From the NCBI RefSeq assembly GCF_043195125.1, contig NZ_JBAFWR010000006.1: 64,000 nucleotides of DNA; one strand, 5' to 3'. Every line of letters starts with the position of its first letter. Position 1 is the first letter of the stretch. A program made the position numbers and the translations under genes. This document shows positions 1 to 8,082 of this stretch, one piece after another. A model generated the notes under the pieces. The model did not search any database, was not told where the DNA came from, and saw only the letters and a program-made list of their open reading frames with translations. Source of the stretch: NCEH01 sp043195125 (GTDB lineage: Bacteria > Pseudomonadota > Alphaproteobacteria > Rhizobiales > Xanthobacteraceae).

Positions 1-42
1 GTCTCCGGGCCCGACGCCGACACCGATCAAACGTCCCGTCAC
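1..42 (-). CDS. cobI: Precorrin-2 C20-methyltransferase CobI, N-terminal fragment
   Basis: Only the first 14 codons are in the window; the gene runs off the left edge. Starting at a GTG (42-40) that overlaps the cobH stop codon as GTGA, the reading frame gives V/M-TGRLIGVGVGPGD. The GVGVGPGD glycine-rich loop is the standard N-terminus of the tetrapyrrole methylase family, and CobI (SAM-dependent methylation of precorrin-2 at C20) is the member normally placed after cobH in aerobic cobalamin operons. Family membership is read from the motif; the choice of CobI over CobJ or CobM is inferred from operon order and remains open. Confidence 0.72.
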   Translation of the reverse strand, partial: MTGRLIGVGVGPGD

Positions 43-674
43 AGGCCGGCCCTCGCAAGCGAATTCAGAGCGGCGGCGGTGATGGCGCTGCCGCCGAGCC
101 GTCCGCGCACGATGGCAAAGGGGATGCCGCGCGGGTTTTCCGCCAGCGCATCCTTGGATTCGGCCGCGCCCACGAAGCCCACCGGCATGCCGAGGATGGC
201 GGCCGGGCGCGGCGCGCCCGCATCCAGCATTTCCAGGAGATGGAACAAAGCGGTCGGCGCATTTCCGATGGCCACTACCGCGCCCGAAAGGTGTGGCCGC
301 CACAATTCCAGCGCGGCGGCGGACCGGGTGGTGCCGAGCCGCTCCGCCAATTCCGGCACCTGAGGTTCGCGCAAGGTGCACAGCACGGGATTATGCGCCG
401 GCAGGCGGGCGCGGGTGACCCCATGGGCCACCATCTGCGCATCGCACAGGATCGGCGCGCCGGCTTTGAGCGCCCCGCGCGCGGCCTCCACGAACCTCGG
501 GCCGAAGACGAAATCGCGCGCCGCCTCGACCAGCCCGCAGGCATGGATCATGCGCACGGTGAGGTCGGCCTCGGCTTCGCTGAAGCGCGAGAGGTCCGCC
601 TCGGCGCGGATGATGGCGAAGGAGCGCTCGTAAATGGCGGTGCCATCGCGCACATAATCGAACCCGGCAGCCAT
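39..674 (-). CDS. cobH: Precorrin-8X methylmutase CobH
   Basis: CobH moves the C11 methyl group of precorrin-8X to C12, giving hydrogenobyrinic acid in the aerobic cobalamin pathway. The 211-residue product has the normal family length. The motif RMIHACG places the expected active-site histidine at residue 44, and the regions around CDAQMV and IGNAPTAL are typical of the CobH/CbiC fold. Its ATG overlaps the cobG stop (ATGA) and its own stop overlaps the cobI start, so translation is probably coupled along the operon. It is cytoplasmic and is presumably under the cobalamin riboswitch at 7.2-7.35 kb together with the genes upstream. Confidence 0.95.
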   Translation of the reverse strand: MAAGFDYVRDGTAIYERSFAIIRAEADLSRFSEAEADLTVRMIHACGLVEAARDFVFGPRFVEAARGALKAGAPILCDAQMVAHGVTRARLPAHNPVLCTLREPQVPELAERLGTTRSAAALELWRPHLSGAVVAIGNAPTALFHLLEMLDAGAPRPAAILGMPVGFVGAAESKDALAENPRGIPFAIVRGRLGGSAITAAALNSLARAGL

Positions 675-2053
675 CAGGCGGAACGCTCCAGAAAAGCCTG
701 CGCGAGCAGGCGGGACAGGGCCTGCGCCCCGGTTTCGCCGGGATGGCGGCCCGGCGCGGCGAGGCGGGTGAGGACGGGGACGAGAGCAGCGGGCGAAAGC
801 GTGGCCTGCGCCGCCCCGTCCGCCTTGCCCTCTCGCACGAGGGCGATGGGAAAGTCTAGCGTCGGCGCCTCCGGTGAGGGCAAGCCGGTCGCGGGCGCGA
901 TTTCGCGTCCCATCAGGGTCAAGGCGGCGGGCGCGGGATGGGCGCAGCCCTTGGCGCAGCCGGAGACATGCACCTCGAACGAGCCGTCGAGCAGCGGTGC
1001 AAGAGCCCGCGCCACCTGCGGGGCGAGTGCGCGGGCCGCCAACCGGCCGGAGGCGCAGGCCGGCGCGCCGGGGCAGGCGGCGATGAAGCCACGCGGATCA
1101 GCCGGATCGGTGAGCAGGCCGAGGGTCGTGGCGGCCTGTTCCAGGCGGGTTGCGCCGCCCAGCGTCAGGCCCACGGCCAGAAGGGAGCGGCCGGGGGCGA
1201 GGCGGATTTCCCGCGCGCCGGCGGCCTCGGCGGCATCAATCAAAGCGATGAAAGATCTGGCCTCCAGGGCGCCGAACGGCAGGCCGATGCCGCGCGCGAA
1301 GGTGCCGTCGGCGAGCGGGTGCAGATATAGCGGGCCGTGGCGGGTTTCGGGGAGGGGGAAAGCAGCCGGGCCAGCCAGAAGCGTCGGATCCAGGCCTGCG
1401 AAGGGCGTTCCTCCTCCGCGCAAGACATCGTCCATTCGTGCCGCGCGCCCGAGTGCGGCGATGCGTCCGAGCAGGCCGACCACGGCCGCGACCGCCTCCC
1501 GCGCACGCCATGCGCCCAGAGGCCGTGCGGCCGCCGCATCGCCAGCCAGTGCGATACGCCACGCCACGCCGGCTTCGCTACCAACGGCCAACAGCCGCAC
1601 GTCGGCTTTGGAGGCGTCGAGTGGGCAGGCACCGCCGCCGTCGATCACCACCGAAACCTTCGGCCCGAGCCCCGGCAGCAGGCCGGCGGCCGCAACCGCC
1701 GCGCCGATCTCCCGCGCCAGGGCGCGGGCGTCGTCGATCTCCGTGGCGTCGATGCCGGCGAGCGGGGACGCGTCGATGGCCAGCCCCTCGCGCGGCACCA
1801 GTCCGAGCGCCGTCACCGCATCGTTCAACGGGCCGACGCTTTCGTCCGTCAGGCCGCGGATCTGCAGGCTGCCGCGCGCGGTCACTTCCAATATGCCGTT
1901 GCCGAACGCCTGCGCCGCGTGCGCGAGCCCCACCAGAGCCCGGGGAGCGAAGATGCCGTCGGCCGGCACCAGACGCACGAGAAGCCCGTCGCCGGTCTCC
2001 ATGGGCGCGCTCAGCGCCGGGCAGGCGCCGCGCCGGCGGGAGAGTGCATTCAT
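674..2053 (-). CDS. cobG: Precorrin-3B synthase CobG
   Basis: CobG is the oxygen-dependent enzyme that turns precorrin-3A into precorrin-3B, the step that marks the aerobic route. The 459-residue product has the duplicated ferredoxin-like nitrite/sulfite reductase architecture, and four cysteines (about 327, 333, 366 and 370, in CPGAPAC and SGCAKGC) fit the [4Fe-4S] cluster motif. I chose the ATG at 2053 because it overlaps the cobN stop as ATGA. The open frame extends further upstream, but only through cobN coding sequence. Neighbours cobN and cobH support the assignment. There is no sign of damage. Confidence 0.93.
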   Translation of the reverse strand: MNALSRRRGACPALSAPMETGDGLLVRLVPADGIFAPRALVGLAHAAQAFGNGILEVTARGSLQIRGLTDESVGPLNDAVTALGLVPREGLAIDASPLAGIDATEIDDARALAREIGAAVAAAGLLPGLGPKVSVVIDGGGACPLDASKADVRLLAVGSEAGVAWRIALAGDAAAARPLGAWRAREAVAAVVGLLGRIAALGRAARMDDVLRGGGTPFAGLDPTLLAGPAAFPLPETRHGPLYLHPLADGTFARGIGLPFGALEARSFIALIDAAEAAGAREIRLAPGRSLLAVGLTLGGATRLEQAATTLGLLTDPADPRGFIAACPGAPACASGRLAARALAPQVARALAPLLDGSFEVHVSGCAKGCAHPAPAALTLMGREIAPATGLPSPEAPTLDFPIALVREGKADGAAQATLSPAALVPVLTRLAAPGRHPGETGAQALSRLLAQAFLERSA

Positions 2054-5000
2054 TCCGCAGCCTCCGCGCGCTGGGTTGCGACGTCGCGTGCTTCCGCACG
2101 CAGGGCAGCCAGATCCGCGTCGAGATCGTTGCGCCGCGCATGCCACAGGCCGCGCCGGCGGGCATCCTCGAAGCGGCGCGCCATCGCCTCCGCCGCCTGT
2201 GGGTTTTCGCGCAGCAGGAAGGCGCATACGGCCTCGTCCTGCAGATAGGCCGCGTGCAGTTGATCCAGCAGATGCGACGGCACCTGATGGGTGGTCTCGG
2301 CGAAGGCGACCAGCCGGTCCACGGTCTCGGTCAGTTCGGCGGCGCCACGCGGCCCGTGCCGCATCTGCCCGGCGATGAAGGCGGCGGAGACCCGTCCATG
2401 GACGATGCGCGCCAGCACATCCTTCAAGGGGCGGGCCTTGGGTTTCTCGGGATCACTGGTGTCCAGCACCACCAGATCCACCGCCTTGCCGAGCAGTGCG
2501 GCGGCGGCGGCGAAGCCACCCATGAAGGCCCCGTCCTCGGCCCCGTCCAGCAGGTCGCGCGCGGGATCGTCCGCCGTGTGCAACAGCGCGTCGGCCCGCG
2601 CCACCTGGGCGGCGAAGGCGCCGGCGGCCGGGCGGGCCGCGCCCTGCGGCCCGTCATAGACATGCGAGGCGGCGGCAAGATAAGCCGCGCCGAGTTCGCT
2701 GCGATCGCCAAACGCGCCGCGGGCCAGGGCGTCCTCGATGCCGGCGCCATAGGCGCCCGGCGCGGAGCCGAACACGCGGGCGACGTCGCTGCCGGACCGC
2801 ACCAGGGCTGCGAGCGGATTTTCGCTTTCCTCCTCCTCCCGTGCCGCGACCGCGCGGGCGGCGGCATCCAGCAAGGCCAATTGGGCCGGGAAGATATCGC
2901 GGAACAGGCCGGAGACGCGCCAGCTCACATCCACGCGCGGGCGGCCGATGCTCGCGGGCGGCAGCACCTCGATACCGGTGACGCGGCCGCTGGCGTGGTC
3001 CCACACGGGGCGGCAGCCCATGAGATGCAGCCCCTGAGCGATCTCCTCGCCCCCCGTGCGCAAGGTGGCGCTGCCCCACAGGTCGATCACCACGGCACGG
3101 GGATAGTCGCCATTCTCCTGGAGGAAGGCGCGCACCACCTCGTCGGCGGCGAGGCGGCCGAGGTCGAGAGCGGTGGGGGTGGGCAGGTGGCGCGGATCGG
3201 CTGTGTAAAGATTACGCCCGGTGGGCAGCACGTCGCGCCGCCCGCGCGCCGGGGCGCCCGCCGGGCCGGCGCTCACATGCCGGCCGTCCAATGCCGCGAG
3301 CAGCGCCGCGCGCTCGCCCTCTGCGCTGGGCGCTCGTGCGGGATCGCCGTCTGCGGCGCCATAGATGTGCAGGCCGTCCTTCACCTGCATGTCCTTCACG
3401 TCGCACAGCCAGGCGTCGATGCGGCGCAAGGCCTCGTTGGGGTCGGTGGCGCCATCGACGCCGGCCTGCACCGAAAGCCCGGTTTCCCCCGCGCTCTCCA
3501 CGATCAGCCGGGCGAGGCGGTCGCGGCGGCGCGGGTCGAGGCCGTCGGCCTCGGCATATTCATCCACGAGGCGTTCCAGACGCTGTTCGGCTTCGGTGAG
3601 CCCCGCGCCGGTGAGGGGCGGCGGCAGATGGCCGAGCGTCACCGCCGCGATGCGGCGCTTCGCCTGCGCGGCCTCGCCGGGATTGGAGACAATGAAGGGA
3701 TAGACCACCGGAAGCGCGCCCAGAACCGCCTGCGGGAAGCAGTCCGGCGTGAGTGCGACCGCCTTGCCGGGCAGCCATTCCAACGTGCCGTGTGCGCCCA
3801 TATGGACCAGGGCATGGGCATCGAGCCCGTGCCGCAGCCACAGGCCGAAAGCCAGCAGGCCATGGCGCGGCGGCAGCGCGGGATCGTGATAGTCCGCCCG
3901 CCGGTCGAGCGAGGCGCCGCGATCGGGTGCGAGGGCCACCGTGACATGGCCGAAGCGGGCGCAGCGGAAATGGAAGGCGTCGCCCTGCACGTCTCGGTCG
4001 TCCTCCGGCCGACCCCAGGCGGCTGTGATCGCGGCGCGGACGGGCTCGGGGAGGGCGGCGAACAGGCGATGATAGTCAGCGAGCGGCAGGGCCTCGGCGG
4101 TGCCGATCCGGTCCAGCAGGGCTTTTGAATCGGCGGGCGCCGCTCCCGCGTCGTAACCCGCGTCCGCCAGTGTCTCCAGCAGGCGCCGCACGCTTTCCGG
4201 CACGTCGAGGCCCACCGCATAGCCGGTGCGGCCGGGGGCGCCGGGATAGTCCGGCATCAGCATGGCGATGCGCCGCTCCGCACGGGATGTGCGGGCAAGG
4301 CGGACGAGGGCGGCGGCGCGCGCCGCCACGTGGGCGATCGCCTGCGGCTCCGCGCGATTGATGGCGGCGGAGAAGGCGAGGTCCGCATCGGGGGCGGCCA
4401 TGTCCTTGAAGGAGATGGCGCCGGCGAGCACCCGCCCGTCCAGCTCCGGCAGCACCACGTGCATGGCAAGGTCTGCGGCGGCGAGGCCGCGCGGGCTTTT
4501 CGCCCATGCCTCCCGGGCGGTGGTAGCGGGGATGATCTGGAGCACCGGCGGGCCGCCGGCCGGAAAGATATCCTCCGCTTCCCCTGCCGCGAAGGCGGTG
4601 GCGGTGAGGATCAGGTCCGGAGCGATCGCGGCGATGGCATCGCGCACGAAGGCGCGAGAGATCGGGTCCTTCAGGCTGGTAAGAAACAGCGGCACCGGCA
4701 CGATGCCGCGTGCCTCGAGCGCGGCGCAGAGATCGTCGATCGGCGCAAGATCGGCCGCAAGCCATATGGAGCGATAGAACAGGATGATGGCACGGGGGCA
4801 GGGGCTCGGCGCGGCCGGAACGTCGCGCGGCTCAGGCGCCACCGCGCTCCCTCTCCCGGTTGCGGGGGAGGGCGGGGGAGGGGGAACGAGATCTTGAGGC
4901 GCAAGCGAAGCGTTGCGTAGCACGCCCGCCAGATCCACCGCGCCCTTGCCCGGAAAGTAGAAGCTCGCGGGCGGCACGGGCTTCGGCGCGAGGATCGCGG

Positions 5001-5499
5001 CGCCGGTTTCCCCCCGCACCACGCGGGCCACATCTTCCAGCAGCGCCCGCATATTGCCCGGGCCGCCCTGGCGGAAATAGCCGAGCCATGCGGCCAATTC
5101 TTCCGGCGGCACGGTGGAGAGCGCGGCGAGGCGGGGGTCGTCCTGGTCCTCGCCCGGCAGCAGAGCGAGCGCGATGCCGCGCGCGCGGGCAAGCTCCGCC
5201 AGCCGCTCGGCGCCATAGCGCCACCAGTCGAGCCCGCCCAACTGGCGCACCAAGATCACCTTGGCGTGGCGCGCCGCCTTGTCGATCCACAGGTCCACGG
5301 ACATGGGATGGCGCAGGTCCTTCAGCCGCGCCAGCCGCAGGCTCGGCAGGCATGCGCGGTCCTGCCGCCAGGCGGCGGAAAGCGCCAGCAGGTCGCTGTC
5401 GGTGAACGAGAGCGCGAGCACGTCACCGGGCGGCTGGCGCAGGTCGATGGGCTCTGCCAGATCCTCGATGGTTGCGGACGTGCTCGCGAGCAGGTGCAT
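2050..5499 (-). CDS. cobN: Cobaltochelatase subunit CobN
   Basis: CobN is the large, BchH-like subunit of the ATP-dependent aerobic cobaltochelatase that inserts cobalt into hydrogenobyrinic acid a,c-diamide; its partners CobS and CobT are encoded 54 kb away at 57.5-60.5 kb. The 1149-residue product is somewhat shorter than the roughly 1250-1280 residues I recall for well-known CobN proteins. Typical blocks include the HMGAHGTLEWLPGK segment in the middle. Residues about 205-218 (PPPPPSPATGRGS) form a low-complexity insert encoded by a copy of the dispersed palindrome family, in frame with the gene. The gene begins 19 bp after cobW and overlaps cobG. Confidence 0.95.
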   Translation of the reverse strand: MHLLASTSATIEDLAEPIDLRQPPGDVLALSFTDSDLLALSAAWRQDRACLPSLRLARLKDLRHPMSVDLWIDKAARHAKVILVRQLGGLDWWRYGAERLAELARARGIALALLPGEDQDDPRLAALSTVPPEELAAWLGYFRQGGPGNMRALLEDVARVVRGETGAAILAPKPVPPASFYFPGKGAVDLAGVLRNASLAPQDLVPPPPPSPATGRGSAVAPEPRDVPAAPSPCPRAIILFYRSIWLAADLAPIDDLCAALEARGIVPVPLFLTSLKDPISRAFVRDAIAAIAPDLILTATAFAAGEAEDIFPAGGPPVLQIIPATTAREAWAKSPRGLAAADLAMHVVLPELDGRVLAGAISFKDMAAPDADLAFSAAINRAEPQAIAHVAARAAALVRLARTSRAERRIAMLMPDYPGAPGRTGYAVGLDVPESVRRLLETLADAGYDAGAAPADSKALLDRIGTAEALPLADYHRLFAALPEPVRAAITAAWGRPEDDRDVQGDAFHFRCARFGHVTVALAPDRGASLDRRADYHDPALPPRHGLLAFGLWLRHGLDAHALVHMGAHGTLEWLPGKAVALTPDCFPQAVLGALPVVYPFIVSNPGEAAQAKRRIAAVTLGHLPPPLTGAGLTEAEQRLERLVDEYAEADGLDPRRRDRLARLIVESAGETGLSVQAGVDGATDPNEALRRIDAWLCDVKDMQVKDGLHIYGAADGDPARAPSAEGERAALLAALDGRHVSAGPAGAPARGRRDVLPTGRNLYTADPRHLPTPTALDLGRLAADEVVRAFLQENGDYPRAVVIDLWGSATLRTGGEEIAQGLHLMGCRPVWDHASGRVTGIEVLPPASIGRPRVDVSWRVSGLFRDIFPAQLALLDAAARAVAAREEEESENPLAALVRSGSDVARVFGSAPGAYGAGIEDALARGAFGDRSELGAAYLAAASHVYDGPQGAARPAAGAFAAQVARADALLHTADDPARDLLDGAEDGAFMGGFAAAAALLGKAVDLVVLDTSDPEKPKARPLKDVLARIVHGRVSAAFIAGQMRHGPRGAAELTETVDRLVAFAETTHQVPSHLLDQLHAAYLQDEAVCAFLLRENPQAAEAMARRFEDARRRGLWHARRNDLDADLAALRAEARDVATQRAEAAE
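4849..4872. repeat. Copy of the dispersed GC-rich palindrome inside cobN
   Basis: The core CCCTCTCCCGGTTGCGGGGG, followed by AGGG, matches the intergenic palindromes found at 34, 38, 42 and 46 kb with one or two changes in the loop. Here it lies within the cobN reading frame and encodes a proline/glycine-rich segment without breaking the frame. Confidence 0.8.
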
Positions 5500-5518
5500 G
5501 GGAAAGCTTAGCCCACGA

Positions 5519-6577
5519 TCAAGCGGAAAGCGCCGCCGGTTCCTCGGCCAGCAATGCGCGCTCCACCGCTGCGCGATCGAAGCCCTTCAGGCCGATCACC
5601 ACCAGGGCGCCGGTGCGCGGCTCTTCCGCGCGCCAGGGCCGGTCGAACTGGTGGGAGATGCGCGTGCCCACGCCCTGCACCAGCAGCCGCAGCGGCTTGC
5701 CGGCGACCGGGACGAACCCCTTCACCCGCAGCACGTCCGGCGTTTCGGCGGCACGGGCGACGCGGGCCGCCAAAGCGGCGGGATCGGTGATCTCCGGCAG
5801 GCGGACGATGAAGCTGTCGAAATCGTCGTGGTCGTGGTCCAGCTCGTCGTCATGATGGGTGCGGCGGGCGTCGATCTCGTCCTCCGTGCCGATGCCGAGG
5901 CCGAGCAGCACCGCTGCGTCCACCTTGCCTCCGGCGGCGCGCACCACCTTCACGGCGCGCGGCAGGGCCTTCGCGATGCGCGCGTCGGCGATTTCGGCGC
6001 CGGCCGCGTCCAGCAGGTCCGACTTGGAGAGGATGATCAGGTCGGCGCAGGCGATCTGGTCCTCGAACACTTCTTCCACCGGGTCGTCATGGTCGAGGTT
6101 GTCATCGGCGGCGCGCTGGGCGGCGAGCGCTTCGAGGTCGTCCGCGACGCGGCCGGCGGCGAGTGCCGGGCCGTCCACCACCGCCACCACGCCGTCCACC
6201 GTCACGCGGCTCTTGATGGCCGGCCACTGGAACGCTTGCACCAGGGGCTTGGGCAAGGCAAGGCCGGAGGTCTCGATGAGGATGTGGTCCACGCGCGGCG
6301 TGCGGGAGAGGATGAGGTCCAGGGCCGGCACGAAATCGTCCGCCACCGTGCAGCACAGGCAGCCGTTGGCGAGCTCAACGATATTGTCCTCCGGGCAGCT
6401 CTCGATGCCGCAGCCCTTCAGGATCTCGCCATCGATGCCCACGTCGCCGAACTCGTTGACGATCACCGCCAAGCGCTTGCCCTGGGCATTTTCGAGGATG
6501 TTGCGGATCAGGGTGGTCTTCCCCGCGCCGAGGAAGCCGGTGACGATGGTGCAGGGGATGCGGGCGAGAGAGGTCAT
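5519..6577 (-). CDS. cobW: CobW, G3E-family GTPase (cobalamin synthesis metallochaperone)
   Basis: This 352-residue protein belongs to the CobW/G3E GTPase family, thought to deliver metal (cobalt for CobN) with GTP hydrolysis. The Walker A motif GFLGAGKTT lies at residues 14-22 and the metal-binding GCLCC motif at 72-76. A histidine/aspartate-rich stretch (THHDDELDHDHDD) near residue 250 is a likely extra metal site, and the C-terminal CobW_C domain is present. The ATG at 6577 overlaps the stop of the DUF1636 gene (ATGA); the open frame continues upstream only through that gene. It is the second gene behind the cobalamin riboswitch. Confidence 0.95.
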   Translation of the reverse strand: MTSLARIPCTIVTGFLGAGKTTLIRNILENAQGKRLAVIVNEFGDVGIDGEILKGCGIESCPEDNIVELANGCLCCTVADDFVPALDLILSRTPRVDHILIETSGLALPKPLVQAFQWPAIKSRVTVDGVVAVVDGPALAAGRVADDLEALAAQRAADDNLDHDDPVEEVFEDQIACADLIILSKSDLLDAAGAEIADARIAKALPRAVKVVRAAGGKVDAAVLLGLGIGTEDEIDARRTHHDDELDHDHDDFDSFIVRLPEITDPAALAARVARAAETPDVLRVKGFVPVAGKPLRLLVQGVGTRISHQFDRPWRAEEPRTGALVVIGLKGFDRAAVERALLAEEPAALSA

Positions 6578-7119
6578 CGCTGGTCCTCGGAAAAGCTCAT
6601 GGGAGGGATGCGGGCAATCATGCCGCGCTTGAGGCTGTCGGGGCGCCCGCGCCAGGGCAGGATGCCGTCGGTGGAGGTGGCGAAGAGCGCGGCACCGGTT
6701 AGGAGGTCGGCGGCGCTGTCGGGCGAAAGATCTCCGAACACGTAGGACCAGCCGCCGGTGCGCACCAGCGCGGCGGAGAGGGCGCGCTTGCAATTGGAGA
6801 GGCAGCGCACCTCCTTCACGGCGATGGCGGCGTCGGGGGTCCGCGCAAAGGCATCCAGGGCCTGCCGCGCCAGCGCGGCGCCGGCGGGTGGCGCATCCGA
6901 GTCTGCGCCGGTGAGCTTGCAGGTGGTGCACACGAACAGGGTCACGGCCGGAACGCTGGCGACCCGCAGGGAATCCCGTGCCGGCCCATCGGCGGGCGCG
7001 GGGGTGCGCGGCGTCGTGTCGCCCGCCGCGAAAGGCGCATCGTCGTTGGAAGGTCGCTCCACGCCGCTTTCCATGGGTGCGCGCGGCCCGCAACCGCGTG
7101 CCACAGGAAGAATCGCCAT
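6574..7119 (-). CDS. DUF1636 thioredoxin-like ferredoxin-type metal protein
   Basis: From about residue 58 the protein matches the DUF1636 family found next to cobW in alphaproteobacteria. It has a thioredoxin-like fold with cysteines in the pattern CTTCK and CLSNCK, able to hold a [2Fe-2S] cluster or another metal. It is the first gene after the cobalamin riboswitch and overlaps cobW by ATGA, which ties it to cobalt or cobalamin supply; the exact role is not known. The first 57 or so residues are low-complexity (proline, alanine, aspartate). The start is therefore uncertain; an internal ATG at 7074 is an alternative. No strong ribosome-binding site is visible at either. Confidence 0.82.
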   Translation of the reverse strand: MAILPVARGCGPRAPMESGVERPSNDDAPFAAGDTTPRTPAPADGPARDSLRVASVPAVTLFVCTTCKLTGADSDAPPAGAALARQALDAFARTPDAAIAVKEVRCLSNCKRALSAALVRTGGWSYVFGDLSPDSAADLLTGAALFATSTDGILPWRGRPDSLKRGMIARIPPMSFSEDQR

Positions 7120-7151
7120 GCCAGGGCACCCCGCCCGGCGCGCGTTCTTGT

Positions 7152-7354
7152 CGGTGGCAGGTCTCCTGGCTCGCGGATCGCCGTTCGCGGCCGCCTTCCC
7201 GGAAGCGGCGCAAGGCCCTTCTCCCAGTGGCTTTTCGGCCGGAACTCACCGCCTACAGTTGCGGGGGCAGCTGCGGCTATCGCCGGGAAAATCCAGGCGC
7301 GACCGCATTCCCTTTTCACCCGGCGGAAGCGGCAAGCCGCCCGAACCGGGACCA
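7152..7354 (-). promoter_or_regulatory. Cobalamin (AdoCbl) riboswitch
   Basis: Read on the minus strand, the segment shows the classical order of cobalamin riboswitch elements. GGTGAAAAGGGAA lies near the 5' side, followed by GCCCCCGCAACTGTA, then AAAAGCCACTGGG, then the B12 box AGCCAGGAGACCTGCC at 7171-7156. It lies 33 bp before the first start codon of the DUF1636-cobW-cobN-cobG-cobH-cobI operon. It is therefore expected to switch the operon off when adenosylcobalamin is plentiful. Outer limits are approximate. Confidence 0.95.
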
Positions 7355-7413
7355 TCGACGCCGACACTTAAGAACCGCTCCGACGCGAAGTCAATGAAGC
7401 GGCACGTCATGCC

Positions 7414-8082
7414 TCAGCCGTGCTGGGACGGGTCCGCCCCAGCACCTGCCGCTGCGGTCTTGGCGGCGATGATCTTCAGGGCGGCGGCCAGCACCTCGTC
7501 GATGCCGAGATGCGTGGTGTCCAGCAGCACTGCGTCCTGCGCCATCACCAGCGGCGCTGCGGCGCGATGCGAATCGCGCTCGTCGCGCTTGCGGATGTCG
7601 GCCAGCACGTCTTCGAAGGCGACCTCGCTTGCGCGCTCCAGCAGTTCGCGATGCCGGCGGGTGGCGCGTACGTCCGCCGAGGCGGTGACGAACAGCTTTA
7701 CCGGCGCATTGGGGCAGATCACCGTGCCGATGTCGCGCCCGTCCAGCACGGCGCCGCCGGGCTGGTCCGCGAAGCGGCGCTGCAACTCCAGCAGGGCGCC
7801 GCGCACGACCGGGCGGGCCGCGACCACGGAGGCCGCCTCGCCCAGCGCGCCCGTGCGCAGCGTTTCCGCGTCCAGGGTGCGCAGGTCGAGGGTGCGCGCG
7901 GCTTCGGCGCTCGCCATCTCGTCGTCCAGCGTGCCGTCGGCGACACAGCGCGCCGCCACCGCCCGATAGAGCAGGCCGGTATCGAGGTGGGGCAGGCCGA
8001 GGGTCGCCGCGATCTTGCGGCCGAGGGTCCCCTTGCCGGACGCAGCCGGCCCGTCGATGGCGATGATCATCGTATCGCTCAC
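7414..8082 (-). CDS. cmk: Cytidylate kinase
   Basis: Cmk phosphorylates CMP and dCMP with ATP in pyrimidine nucleotide metabolism. The 222-residue product has the family length, a P-loop GPAASGKGT at about residues 10-18, the LDTGLLYRAVA substrate-binding stretch and the LDGRDIGTV motif. Its ATG overlaps the stop codon of aroA (ATGA), so the two genes form one transcript; an aroA-cmk order is common in alphaproteobacteria, often followed by rpsA (not seen here, since the riboswitch operon begins downstream on the same strand). Nothing unusual is seen. Confidence 0.96.
   Translation of the reverse strand: MSDTMIIAIDGPAASGKGTLGRKIAATLGLPHLDTGLLYRAVAARCVADGTLDDEMASAEAARTLDLRTLDAETLRTGALGEAASVVAARPVVRGALLELQRRFADQPGGAVLDGRDIGTVICPNAPVKLFVTASADVRATRRHRELLERASEVAFEDVLADIRKRDERDSHRAAAPLVMAQDAVLLDTTHLGIDEVLAAALKIIAAKTAAAGAGADPSQHG

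Noticed and set aside
240..2378. 712-residue open frame on the plus strand opposite cobH and cobG
   Set aside because: It is a high-GC antisense shadow: low-complexity R/A/P/S composition, no family match, and it runs across two well-supported genes.
1438..4128. 896-residue open frame opposite cobG and cobN
   Set aside because: Same reason: it overlaps clear cobalamin genes in antisense and has no recognisable domain.
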